DNA of 64,000 nucleotides from Bacillus rubiinfantis (GCA_000752035.1 CCFE01000024.1:310001-374000), one strand, 5' to 3'; shown: positions 52,498 through 60,738, counted from the stretch's first letter. Notes: a model not told the origin generated them from the letters alone. Program-made: numbers and translations.

Positions 52498-52743
52498 TTA
52501 CACCAATACTTTGGGCCAAATCATGATAGTTTTTTTAAAGGCAAACTTCACCTCTTCACTTATTGAATTAGGGGCTTGTCCCATCATGCGGTGATACTCG
52601 TTAATTAATTCATCTAACTCCTGGCTGTATTTAATCGTTTCGTCGCTTGTAAAACCAAATTTATTGGCGCTTTTTATCATTAGCTCTCTCTTGACCTTAA
52701 TTTCCTCAATCATTTCCGTCTGAGCATTGCTATAACCGTACAA
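52498..52743 (-). CDS. Spo0E-family aspartyl-phosphate phosphatase
   Basis: 81 aa. The family signature SQELDELINEY (Spo0E/YisI/YnzD) is at about residues 40-50, in a helix-loop-helix layout. These proteins dephosphorylate Spo0A-P and delay sporulation. Start TTG at 52743 with GAGGTAGGG 7 nt upstream. It is placed between two phosphorelay-type kinase genes, on the strand of the second. Confidence 0.87.
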   Translation of the reverse strand: MYGYSNAQTEMIEEIKVKRELMIKSANKFGFTSDETIKYSQELDELINEYHRMMGQAPNSISEEVKFAFKKTIMIWPKVLV

Positions 52744-52956
52744 TTTTATCCCTACCTCTAAGCTTTTACTTTTTTTCGCTAAAAAATTAGACTACTTGAA
52801 GAATTATGACAGATTTTTTATAAAAGTAAATAGCTTCGCAAAAGTAGACAAAACAATCTATTTCTCTTGATTTTCGACAAATTTCCAACTTTAATCCGCG
52901 CACTTTCGACAAATCTCTGCGACCGCTCACAATAGTTCTTTAGCAGGATTCCTGCC

Positions 52957-54084
52957 TCAAGTTTCAAGCACATCATCTAAATTTGTTGGCAGTGTAATAT
53001 GGAATATACTGCCTTTTCCTTCCTCACTTTCAATAATTACGGTTCCTTTATGTTCTTCAATAATCTTATAACTTACCATCAAACCGAGCCCTGTTCCTCT
53101 CTCTTTTGTGGTATAAAAAGGTTTACCAAGTTTATTAAGGCTATCTTGTGATATTCCACTTCCTTCATCTTTAATGGAAATATAGATTTGACTTTGCTCC
53201 CTGCTTTTTATCGAGACGGAAATGGTCCCGCCTTTTGGCATCACTTCAATTGCGTTTTTTAGCAGATTAATAAAAACCTTTTTAAGCTGATTTGGTTCAC
53301 AAAAGATTGGCTGAAGACCGTCCTCATAATAAGTCACAAATTGTACATTATGAAGAAGGGCATGGGCATGCAGGATCTCTATCGATTCGCCCATTATTAG
53401 CTTAATATCCCTTTTCTGATATTTAATTTCTTGCGGCTTTGCTAACAATAAAAACTCATTGATAATCGTATCAATTCGTTGTAATTCAGTGGTGATTACC
53501 TGATAATACATGGCATGTTCAGACTTAATACTCCCCTCCAGTAATTGAATGAAACCCTTTAAGGCGGTCATTGGATTACGAATTTCATGAGCAATTCCAG
53601 CTGCAAGTTCGCCTATGACATGCAAAGTTTCAGATTTTAACAGTTGCTCCTGCAATTCTACTTTTTCCGTAACATCCTTAAAAACGGTAAAGTTTAACCC
53701 TTCTGTTATATTTACCTTTGAATTACATTCAATATATTTGCTTCTCCCCCCCTTACGATGAAAGGCAATGGTTGAAGTATAATGGTGGTATTTCAGTGTA
53801 TTTTCGATGTGCTGGATAATTTCATGACGCAATTGTTCCTGGTAATTAAATGGTTCATAGACAAAATGACCGATTAGCTTCTTTTTTGAACGGTGAAATA
53901 GTTTTTCGCCTGCAAGATTTATATCAACAATACGTGATTGATAATCCCATAGAATTAGCCCATCTATAGAATCTTCAAAAATTCGTTTGTATCTCTGCTG
54001 ACATTCCTGATTATGTATTTGTTCATTCACCTTTGCATTAATCATTTGAGGTAAAACATCGTCACAACCCATTTCAATTTCCAT
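52957..54084 (-). CDS. Soluble PAS-domain sensor kinase of the phosphorelay type
   Basis: 375 aa, no membrane span. PAS domain (about 30-140, FEDSIDGLILWDYQSRIVDIN), HisKA with His166 in AGIAHEIRNPMTALKGFIQLL, and HATPase (NLLKNAIEVM, DEGSGIS, GTGLGLMVSYK). The H-box closely resembles KinA, KinC and KinE, kinases that phosphorylate Spo0F. B. subtilis KinA and KinE have more PAS domains, so orthology is unclear and no symbol is given. Start ATG at 54084 after GGGGTGG. Confidence 0.87.
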   Translation of the reverse strand: MEIEMGCDDVLPQMINAKVNEQIHNQECQQRYKRIFEDSIDGLILWDYQSRIVDINLAGEKLFHRSKKKLIGHFVYEPFNYQEQLRHEIIQHIENTLKYHHYTSTIAFHRKGGRSKYIECNSKVNITEGLNFTVFKDVTEKVELQEQLLKSETLHVIGELAAGIAHEIRNPMTALKGFIQLLEGSIKSEHAMYYQVITTELQRIDTIINEFLLLAKPQEIKYQKRDIKLIMGESIEILHAHALLHNVQFVTYYEDGLQPIFCEPNQLKKVFINLLKNAIEVMPKGGTISVSIKSREQSQIYISIKDEGSGISQDSLNKLGKPFYTTKERGTGLGLMVSYKIIEEHKGTVIIESEEGKGSIFHITLPTNLDDVLET

Positions 54085-54190
54085 CCTGTGCCACCCCGCT
54101 TACATCCATATCAAGCAATGATATTTACGTATATTCTACATTTAATATGAAAATTCCTGTCGATTTGAGACTTTTTTCCTAATCATAAAT

Positions 54191-54226
54191 AAAAAACGTA
54201 AAGCAATTAGCTGCTTTACGTTTTTT
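54191..54226 (-). terminator. Terminator after the oxidoreductase operon
   Basis: 15-bp stem AAAAAACGTAAAGCA (54191-54205) / TGCTTTACGTTTTTT (54212-54226), loop of six. Confidence 0.9.
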
Positions 54227-54230
54227 AGAA

Positions 54231-56525
54231 TTATAACCATGGATTTTCATGTTTAGCCTTAAGGCGCTGCCATCTTTTTTCTACTTCTTCTTCAAAATCT
54301 GCTAAAATCTGTTTATTTTCTTCTTTTAACAAGTGTTTTGTTTTACCCATGTATTGGAGCCATTCAGCAAGTGCAATCCGTTTATTCTTTGCTTCTGGAT
54401 CATACGTAATTGTCGTCACACCTTGCTCCACTTCATAAAGCGGGAAGAAACAGGAATTCACGGCTGCCTCGACAATTTTTGTTCCAAAACGGTCGTCAGA
54501 TTTCCAGTTTAACGGACATGTAATAAGAAGTTTACCGTAAACTGTTCCGACATTTTGCGCATACCATTGAGCTTTCGCGCCCTTTTTCACTAAATCTTGC
54601 GGAAATGCCTCTGATCCAGTAAATACATAGGGCATATTCGTAGCTGCCATGATTTGTGCTGTATCTTTATGATGGAAGGCTTTCCCACGTTGTGTTTTTC
54701 CCACACCAGAGGTACTCGTCATATGACCGAGCGGTGTTGAATACGATAATTGCGATCCAGTATTCATGTACCCTTCATTATCATATTCAAGAATAATTAA
54801 TTTATGACCGCGCAATGCAGTACCAATTGCGGAACCCATTCCAATATCCATACCGCCATCACCAGTAATCATGACAAATGTTGCGTCATCTGAAACTTCA
54901 ATTTCACCGCGGCGTTTAAGCTCCATAAATGCTTCAACGGTACCAGATAATGTTGCAGCACCATTTTGGAATAAATTATGCATCATCGTTTGCTTATGTG
55001 ATGAATGCGGATATCCAGTCGTTGTTACGTAAGCACAACCTGTTTGGAACAGGGTCACAATATCGCCTTCTATACCTTTAAAGAAAAGCTCTAGACCGGC
55101 GAAAATACCACAGCCTGGACAAGCTCCATGACCAGAAGCAATGCGTTTCGGCTTTCCAGTTAAGGCACGAAGCGGTGGAATTTTTACTTTTAGTTTATTG
55201 GTTTCCTCATCCATCTTCACTTCAATTAGACCTGAATTATAAACATCCCCTTGCTGCGGCAAGATGACAGGCTTAATGGCTTTGTCGGGATCACCAGGTA
55301 CGTGGCCAAAATAATCAAATGGCTTCTCAGCATAACCTTTTTCCATTGCTTCAATAGCCATGTTAAAGAAAGCCTCTGCATCATCGGCATAAAAGTCCTT
55401 CCCGCCAAGTCCAAATACACGGCTTAACACAATCGTCTGATTATTCTTATCATCTTGAAGGGCAGACTTAACCTCATGGGTTAAATTAGGCCCGTGCGCA
55501 CCATAAGAATCGGCGCGTTCACCAACTAGCAAGGCTTTAACATTTTTCAATGCCTCACGAATTTCACTTGCAGGAAACGGACGGATGATATTAGGGCTGA
55601 TGACCCCAGCTTTAATCCCTTTTGCTCGAAGCTTATCAACAACATCTTTTGCTGATTCTGCAGCTGAATTTAGTAGAAATAAAGCTACCTCGGCATCTTC
55701 CATTTGGTACAAATCAAGCACCGGGTACTCTCTTCCAGAAATCTTTGCGTATTCGGCAGCAACTTCCTTAAATACTTCTCCAGCTTGATACATAGCTTCT
55801 GATTGTTGGTAATGGTTGTTAATAAAGTCGTTGCCACTCATATGAGCACCAATCGTTACCGGCTTCTTAGGGTCTCTAACAAAATGATACTCAGACGGAG
55901 CTTCACCGACAAATTGCTGGACCACACGACGGTCTTTGAAGTATTCTACCCTGCGTTTTTGGTGTGAAGTAAAAAATCCATCATAAGCAACAATCACAGG
56001 TAGGCGTACCTTTGAATGCTCAGCAATTTTTAACGCCATAATATTCATATCATAAACAGCTTGCGGTGTGTGAGCAGTTAAGATAACCCAGCCAGTATTT
56101 AAAGCATAGTACAGGTCCGAGTGGTCACCGCGAATATCGAGCGGACCGCTTACCGCACGGGTGACAAGGTTTAATACCATCGGGAATCTTGTCCCCGACT
56201 GTACCGGAAGCTGCTCAAGCATATATAAAAATCCATTAGCACTTGTTGCATTAAAAACACGTGCACCAGTAACGGCCGCGCCATAGCAAATACCTGCAGA
56301 ACCATGCTCACCGTCTGCAGGAATCAGCATGATATCATGCTCCCCGCGAGTTTTCATTTGATCTAAAAATTGCGCTACCTCGGTTGAAGGGGTGATTGGA
56401 AAATATCCCATAATATGATAATTAATTTGAGCAGCAGCCATCGCCGCCATCTCATTACCAGATTCAAATGTTGATACTTGTTCTTGGACAGTTTGAGCTT
56501 TTAGCTCCTCTTCAATTATTGCCAT
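54231..56525 (-). CDS. 2-oxoacid:ferredoxin oxidoreductase, fused alpha-beta chain
   Basis: 764 aa made of two classic subunits in one chain. Residues about 1-410 are PorA-like (pyrimidine-binding and domain II; PITPSTEVAQFL, GEHGSAGICYGAAVTGARVFNATSANG), and about 450-764 PorB-like with CPGCG and the TPP motif GDGGMDIGMGSAIGTALRG...EYDNEGYMNTG. Oxidises pyruvate or another 2-oxoacid to the acyl-CoA with reduction of ferredoxin. Its ATG overlaps the stop of the upstream gene (TAATG). Terminator follows. Confidence 0.88.
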   Translation of the reverse strand: MAIIEEELKAQTVQEQVSTFESGNEMAAMAAAQINYHIMGYFPITPSTEVAQFLDQMKTRGEHDIMLIPADGEHGSAGICYGAAVTGARVFNATSANGFLYMLEQLPVQSGTRFPMVLNLVTRAVSGPLDIRGDHSDLYYALNTGWVILTAHTPQAVYDMNIMALKIAEHSKVRLPVIVAYDGFFTSHQKRRVEYFKDRRVVQQFVGEAPSEYHFVRDPKKPVTIGAHMSGNDFINNHYQQSEAMYQAGEVFKEVAAEYAKISGREYPVLDLYQMEDAEVALFLLNSAAESAKDVVDKLRAKGIKAGVISPNIIRPFPASEIREALKNVKALLVGERADSYGAHGPNLTHEVKSALQDDKNNQTIVLSRVFGLGGKDFYADDAEAFFNMAIEAMEKGYAEKPFDYFGHVPGDPDKAIKPVILPQQGDVYNSGLIEVKMDEETNKLKVKIPPLRALTGKPKRIASGHGACPGCGIFAGLELFFKGIEGDIVTLFQTGCAYVTTTGYPHSSHKQTMMHNLFQNGAATLSGTVEAFMELKRRGEIEVSDDATFVMITGDGGMDIGMGSAIGTALRGHKLIILEYDNEGYMNTGSQLSYSTPLGHMTSTSGVGKTQRGKAFHHKDTAQIMAATNMPYVFTGSEAFPQDLVKKGAKAQWYAQNVGTVYGKLLITCPLNWKSDDRFGTKIVEAAVNSCFFPLYEVEQGVTTITYDPEAKNKRIALAEWLQYMGKTKHLLKEENKQILADFEEEVEKRWQRLKAKHENPWL

Positions 56526-57538
56526 TAAAAACTACCTCCTGCTACATACGGAAAGTTTTGCTTCACGCGATGTTCATCTGCATAACCAATCATTTCACGT
56601 AAATCTCCAAGGGCATCGGTTGGACATGCTTCTACACATTTTAAGCAGCCTTTGCAATATTGATAATCAATACCTTTAAGAAACATCTGTTTGCGGCCGC
56701 GCTTATCCTCGCCTTCTTCCCAAACAAAGCAAAAATCAGGACAAACATTATCACATGCTGCACAATGAATACATTTTTCTTGCTTTAGTTCTGGTAGAAA
56801 ACCTTGTCTTGATCCGCTTAAATCTTTTAACACACTGTTTGCCTGTGCAGTAATCACTCCGCCAATTTCCTGGGTTGCATAACCCAATTGCGGCTGTGGG
56901 CGTGAAAAGCTTTTTCCTTCTGCTCCTGCAGGTACCTCATAGGTCTTAAAACGAACCTCGTTATAGCCGCGATCAAAAGTACGAATATTTGGTTCCACTA
57001 AGTGTGGATATTTCTTCGTGAAAGTTTTCCGAATGACATCTCTCATTGATTCTGGATCTAGGAAATCACAAATCCGATATAACGCCCCGAGCATAGCTGT
57101 ATTGACTTTTGTCTTTTCCTCTACAGCTATTGACAAGGCATCCACAATCGCCAGCGTTCCATATTCTAGTTGCAGGTCGCTTCTAACTTCATCAAAATCT
57201 CTGGATGTATTGACCAATACAATCCCGTCTGCATTTAATCCGCTGACGACATTGACTGTTTTATATAATGCTTCATGGAAAACCCCAACAATATGCGGCT
57301 GCTCAATTGGGCTATGGTCTCTAATCTCAACATCTGGGTCACAAAAGCGAATAAAGCTTTTTACAGGGGAGCCTTTTTTCTCCGAACCATAAGATGAAAA
57401 ATTTGACCCTTTTAAGCCAAGGCTCAAGACTCCTGCTTCAGCCAACATTTTTCCCGCTAAGTTTGCCCCTAGCCCGCCGATCGATTCTAAGCGAATCTCA
57501 AAAAATCCCAGTTCATTTTTTTTCGGCAAAATCGACAT
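56525..57538 (-). CDS. 2-oxoacid:ferredoxin oxidoreductase, fused gamma-delta chain
   Basis: 337 aa. N-terminal gamma domain (about 10-190, EIRLESIGGLGANLAGKMLAEAG, SSYGSEKKGSPVKSF) and C-terminal ferredoxin-like delta domain with two 4Fe-4S motifs: CIHCAACDNVCPDFC and CKGCLKCVEACP. Together with the downstream alpha-beta chain this gives a complete two-polypeptide pyruvate/2-oxoacid oxidoreductase. GGGGGAAT lies 6 nt before the ATG. First gene of the operon. Confidence 0.88.
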   Translation of the reverse strand: MSILPKKNELGFFEIRLESIGGLGANLAGKMLAEAGVLSLGLKGSNFSSYGSEKKGSPVKSFIRFCDPDVEIRDHSPIEQPHIVGVFHEALYKTVNVVSGLNADGIVLVNTSRDFDEVRSDLQLEYGTLAIVDALSIAVEEKTKVNTAMLGALYRICDFLDPESMRDVIRKTFTKKYPHLVEPNIRTFDRGYNEVRFKTYEVPAGAEGKSFSRPQPQLGYATQEIGGVITAQANSVLKDLSGSRQGFLPELKQEKCIHCAACDNVCPDFCFVWEEGEDKRGRKQMFLKGIDYQYCKGCLKCVEACPTDALGDLREMIGYADEHRVKQNFPYVAGGSF

Positions 57539-57615
57539 AATAATATTCCCCCACTTTCGTTCAAAAAAGCAAAAAAGCTTGAAATCTAGATTTTTTTTAG
57601 CCTAACAGTTATTGT

Positions 57616-57645
57616 AGAATATTTCGCGTTTAGAAGCTGTGACAA
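57616..57645 (-). promoter_or_regulatory. Promoter of the 2-oxoacid oxidoreductase operon
   Basis: -35 TTGTCA (57640-57645), 18-nt spacer, -10 TATTCT (57616-57621). Confidence 0.6.
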
Positions 57646-57784
57646 AAAACACTTTATTTTGATTCTATAGTACAGCTTTTCAATCCATTAATAAGCCTAA
57701 TTATTATCTGGCATTCTTGAATAATGGTTGGTATAACAGCTACACTCTGATAAAAAAACAGTTATAGAATACCCCATGAAATTT

Positions 57785-57814
57785 TTGTCTTTTGCAAGCC
57801 ACTTAGGCTATAAT
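57785..57814 (+). promoter_or_regulatory. Promoter of the radical SAM gene
   Basis: -35 TTGTCT (57785-57790), 18-nt spacer, -10 TATAAT (57809-57814), 34 bp before the ATG. Confidence 0.65.
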
Positions 57815-57848
57815 TTAAATGGTTTGATTATGAAAAAGGAGCTTTATT

Positions 57849-59588
57849 ATGAATGTTATCTGTGCGACATTAAATGCCAAGTATATCCACACGAACCTTG
57901 CAATTCGTTATCTAAAGGCTTATGCTGCTCCTGAGTTCGACATTATCCTCAAAGAGTACACGATTAAAGATCCAGTTTTGAATATTGTGTCTGACCTCTA
58001 TCAGCAAAAGCCTGATGTTATTGGATTTAGCTGCTATATATGGAATATTGAAGAAACCCTAAAGGTTGTTAAGATGTTAAAGAAGATTGATCCTTCTATC
58101 ACCATTATCCTCGGTGGACCGGAAGTAACATATGATACCAACTGGTGGATGGATACATATCGGGTGATTGACTTTATTGTTATCGGGGAAGGTGAGCAAA
58201 CCTTCAAGCAATTGTTATTCGAAATCGAATCACAACAGGACTTTGAGCATGTCCCAGGCATTGCCTATCGAAAAAATGAAGACATTTGTATCACGTTGCA
58301 AAGAAATAAATTAGATTTAAAAGAAATTCCATCTCCATATCGTTTTCCTGAAGATCGTCCCCATTTAGGAAAGCGGATTAGTTATATTGAAACAAGCCGC
58401 GGCTGTCCTTTCAGCTGTCAGTTTTGCCTTTCTTCAATTGAAGTCGGTGTAAGGTATTTTGACCGTGAAAAAATTAAGGATGATATCCGTTATTTAATGG
58501 CCCATGGCGCGAGAACGATTAAGTTTGTAGACCGAACTTTCAACATCAGCCGCAGCTATGCTATGAACATGTTTCGCTTTCTCATTGATGAGCATTTACC
58601 AGGGACGGTTTTTCAATTTGAAATAACCGCAGATATTATGAGACCGGAAGTAATTGAATTCCTTAATAAAGAAGCACCACCTGGTTTATTCCGGTTTGAA
58701 ATCGGTATACAGTCAACAAATGATTATACAAATGAGCTAGTAAAACGAAAACAAAACTTTGCAAAACTAACAAGAACCGTCACAATGGTCAAGGAAGGGA
58801 AAAAAATTGATCAACACCTGGATTTAATTGCCGGACTTCCTGAAGAAGATTATCAATCGTTTCGCAAAACGTTTAATGATGTATTTGCAATGAGACCGGA
58901 AGAATTACAGTTAGGTTTTCTGAAAATGCTTAGGGGGACAGGATTACGAATTGAAGCAGAGAAATATCAATATGTCTATATGGATCACCCCCCATATGAA
59001 ATTTTGCGTAATAACGTTCTTTCATTTGAAGAAATTGTAAAAATTAAACAAGTGGAGGATGTCTTGGAGAAGTATTGGAACGATCATCGAATGGATACAA
59101 CAATTGAATTTATTGTCACCAAGCTTTTCACGTCCCCGTTTGACTTTTTCCAAGAATTTGGTTCATACTGGGATTCTCAGGGCTGGTCAAGAATTGGACA
59201 TCAGCTTGAAGATTTATTTCGCAGATTATATGGCTTCCTTAAAGTGAAAGCGGTAACTCATTTAGATGTTGTTATTGGCTTAATGAAATATGACTATTTA
59301 AGCTCTCATAAATACAAACCGCGGAAGCCTTGGTGGGATTTATCGCTTACAAAGAACGATCGTTCAAAAATATATCAACAAATTATCGAAAAACCAGAGC
59401 AATTAGGACAGAACTTTGTTGAACTTAATTTATCAGAGAAAGATTTGTATAAACATACGGTGATAGAAAAGCTTTCATTTGATCTAACCAAATATCTGAC
59501 AACTGGCAAGGTCGAATCAAAAGAAGGTTATTTACTGGTCTATTTTAACCCAGCAAGGGAACAGGCATATATATATTCTAACACTTAA
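57849..59588 (+). CDS. B12-binding domain radical SAM protein (DUF4080-type)
   Basis: 579 aa: N-terminal cobalamin-binding Rossmann-like domain (about 1-135, with DPVLNIVSDLYQQKPDVIGFSC and LGGPEV), radical SAM core with Cys186, Cys190, Cys193 (GCPFSCQFC), and a C-terminal extension resembling DUF4080. Class B radical SAM enzymes commonly methylate or modify tRNA, lipids or natural products; the substrate of this subfamily is unknown. AAAAAGGAGC lies upstream of the ATG. Not clustered with partner genes. Confidence 0.87.
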   Translation: MNVICATLNAKYIHTNLAIRYLKAYAAPEFDIILKEYTIKDPVLNIVSDLYQQKPDVIGFSCYIWNIEETLKVVKMLKKIDPSITIILGGPEVTYDTNWWMDTYRVIDFIVIGEGEQTFKQLLFEIESQQDFEHVPGIAYRKNEDICITLQRNKLDLKEIPSPYRFPEDRPHLGKRISYIETSRGCPFSCQFCLSSIEVGVRYFDREKIKDDIRYLMAHGARTIKFVDRTFNISRSYAMNMFRFLIDEHLPGTVFQFEITADIMRPEVIEFLNKEAPPGLFRFEIGIQSTNDYTNELVKRKQNFAKLTRTVTMVKEGKKIDQHLDLIAGLPEEDYQSFRKTFNDVFAMRPEELQLGFLKMLRGTGLRIEAEKYQYVYMDHPPYEILRNNVLSFEEIVKIKQVEDVLEKYWNDHRMDTTIEFIVTKLFTSPFDFFQEFGSYWDSQGWSRIGHQLEDLFRRLYGFLKVKAVTHLDVVIGLMKYDYLSSHKYKPRKPWWDLSLTKNDRSKIYQQIIEKPEQLGQNFVELNLSEKDLYKHTVIEKLSFDLTKYLTTGKVESKEGYLLVYFNPAREQAYIYSNT

Positions 59589-59621
59589 AAGCAATAAGCC
59601 GGAATCCGGCTTATTGCTTTT
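59587..59621. terminator. Bidirectional terminator between the radical SAM gene and the 45-aa gene
   Basis: 16-bp stem AAAAGCAATAAGCCGG (59587-59602) / its complement (59606-59621) with a three-base loop. The 3' end of the 45-aa gene lies in one arm. Confidence 0.9.
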
Positions 59622-59748
59622 TTGACGGCCGCAGCCCTTTTTTTGTTTTTCCTCTTAAATCTACAAGAGGGGCACCGTTAACATCGCCATATTCCACTGC
59701 AAATTCCTCCACAGGTATTCTTGGTGGTGTTTTACGCCGCCGCTTCAT
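59611..59748 (-). CDS. 45-aa basic protein, second gene of a small spore-type pair
   Basis: Starts MKRRRKTPPRIPVEEFAVEY and ends in a Lys/Arg-rich tail (RGKTKKGLRPSKKQ). AGGGAG lies about 8 nt before the ATG, inside the end of the upstream gene, and only 2 nt separate the genes. No family recognised. Strong basic character and a shared promoter with a SASP-like gene suggest a spore core or coat role (inference). Confidence 0.65.
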   Translation of the reverse strand: MKRRRKTPPRIPVEEFAVEYGDVNGAPLVDLRGKTKKGLRPSKKQ

Positions 59749-59750
59749 TT

Positions 59751-59912
59751 TTAGCTTCTCCCTTTTTGACCCTGTTTAGAGTTACGGTTAGCAAACCTAA
59801 TTGCATTATTGTTATCAGTAAATTCTGCTGAAAATTCGCTTTCCTGAACATTCTTATGTGGAGTTTTTGTATATTTTTCTACAGCATCAAATTCTGCTTT
59901 CCGTTTAGCCAT
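59751..59912 (-). CDS. Gamma-type SASP-like small protein
   Basis: 53 aa, hydrophilic, beginning MAKRKAEFDAVEKYTK. The segment SEFSAEF followed by TDNNNAIRFANRNSKQGQ resembles gamma-type SASPs (TEFASET...N.Q.V..QN..S) and carries a plausible cleavage site for the germination protease GPR. GGGGGG lies 6 nt before the ATG. Preceded by a SigG-like promoter. The match is by pattern only. Confidence 0.6.
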   Translation of the reverse strand: MAKRKAEFDAVEKYTKTPHKNVQESEFSAEFTDNNNAIRFANRNSKQGQKGRS

Positions 59913-59947
59913 CTCTAACCCCCCTATTTGTTAATCGTAATCATTCT

Positions 59948-59977
59948 TAGTGTGAATCAAAATTGTCGGATTTATGT
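59948..59977 (-). promoter_or_regulatory. SigG/SigF-like promoter of the small spore-type pair
   Basis: Minus strand ACATA (59973-59977), 18-nt spacer, CACACTA (59948-59954), one mismatch from the forespore -10 CATACTA. Confidence 0.5.
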
Positions 59978-60045
59978 ATTGGCTAATTTTTCATTTATAA
60001 AAACGATTTTACACGCAGAAACTAATTGCCAAGAGGTGAAAATGG

Positions 60046-60399
60046 ATGAAGTCAAATCAAGAGAACGTAAAACCTGATGAATTACATGTTGAGGAAACAC
60101 TTCCACATCAAATCAACGCGCCAAGCTTCAAAGGAACAGGCATCAAGATGCAAGCGCCATTTGTTAATCAACATGGGGTCGTGATAGGAGACAGCCATTA
60201 TTCCTCCGAAAATTCACCACTGGAAAACTGGTCAGATGAAATTGACCCAGCTATTATGTCCGGTGATGAATGGGTGCATCCAACGAATGATATTGGTTGG
60301 AACACAGCAGAGAATCGTGAATTATTGGAAAGCAAGAGAAAGCCTCAAGGAGTTCCTTTTATGCATCCAACGATTGACAGCAGTAAGGGTACAGATTAA
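60046..60399 (+). CDS. DUF3905-like protein
   Basis: 117 aa, acidic and hydrophilic, rich in Asn, Pro and His. The segment IDPAIMSGDEWVHPTNDIGW and the C-terminal GVPFMHPTID look conserved and recall the DUF3905 family of Bacillaceae as I remember it. No signal or membrane span. AGAGGTG before the ATG at 60046. Position between spore-type genes suggests a sporulation role; function unknown. Confidence 0.65.
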   Translation: MKSNQENVKPDELHVEETLPHQINAPSFKGTGIKMQAPFVNQHGVVIGDSHYSSENSPLENWSDEIDPAIMSGDEWVHPTNDIGWNTAENRELLESKRKPQGVPFMHPTIDSSKGTD

Positions 60400-60420
60400 C
60401 GAACAGAAAAACATTTCCAC

Positions 60421-60449
60421 TTATAATGCTGTGACAGCTATTCATAATA
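60421..60449 (+). promoter_or_regulatory. SigG-type promoter of the alpha/beta SASP gene
   Basis: -35 TTATA (60421-60425), 17-nt spacer, -10 CATAATA (60443-60449), matching forespore promoters of ssp genes. Confidence 0.65.
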
Positions 60450-60488
60450 ATGGATACAGAACAAACCAATCATAAGGAGTTGAGAATT

Positions 60489-60686
60489 TTGGGTAACAGC
60501 AGTAATAAACTATTAGTTCCTGGAATTGAACAATACTTGGATCAAATCAAATATGAAATAGCTCAGGAATTTGGTGTACAATTAGGCTCAGATACTGTCT
60601 CAAGAGCAAATGGCTCTGTAGGTGGAGAGATTACCAAAAGATTAGTTCACCAGGCACAAGCACAATTATCTAATCAACCTAAATAA
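60489..60686 (+). CDS. Alpha/beta-type small acid-soluble spore protein
   Basis: 65 aa. GPR cleavage region EIAQEFGVQLGSD and the DNA-binding signature SRANGSVGGEITKRLV are both present. These proteins coat spore DNA, protect it from UV and heat, and are digested at germination. Start TTG at 60489, 9 nt after AAGGAG; the in-frame ATG at 60450 sits at the promoter and is unlikely. Its stop codon lies in repeat copy C. Confidence 0.93.
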   Translation: MGNSSNKLLVPGIEQYLDQIKYEIAQEFGVQLGSDTVSRANGSVGGEITKRLVHQAQAQLSNQPK

Positions 60687-60735
60687 AGTGAAACTTCCAT
60701 CAGTGACGTCTTACTGCCCGTTAAGGCGGGATAAA
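60682..60735 (-). repeat. Dispersed hairpin repeat, copy C (short form, inverted)
   Basis: On the plus strand GTGAAACTTCCATCAGTG, a variable centre, and CCCGTTAAGGCGGG; it is the reverse complement of copies A and B, with the 5' and 3' blocks identical to copy A. A small CAGT/ACTG stem occurs in the centre. Overlaps the SASP stop codon and ends before the terminator. Confidence 0.8.
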
Positions 60736-60738
60736 CAA

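Larger units (their letters stand above)
57539..57848. other. Divergent gap between the oxidoreductase operon and the radical SAM gene
   Basis: 310 bp without a supported ORF. It contains a minus-strand promoter (57616-57645) and a plus-strand promoter (57785-57814). No regulator site recognised. Confidence 0.6.

Noticed and set aside
55226..55788. Short ORFs on both strands inside the alpha-beta oxidoreductase gene
   Set aside because: They are alternative frames of a well-conserved gene without their own start signals.
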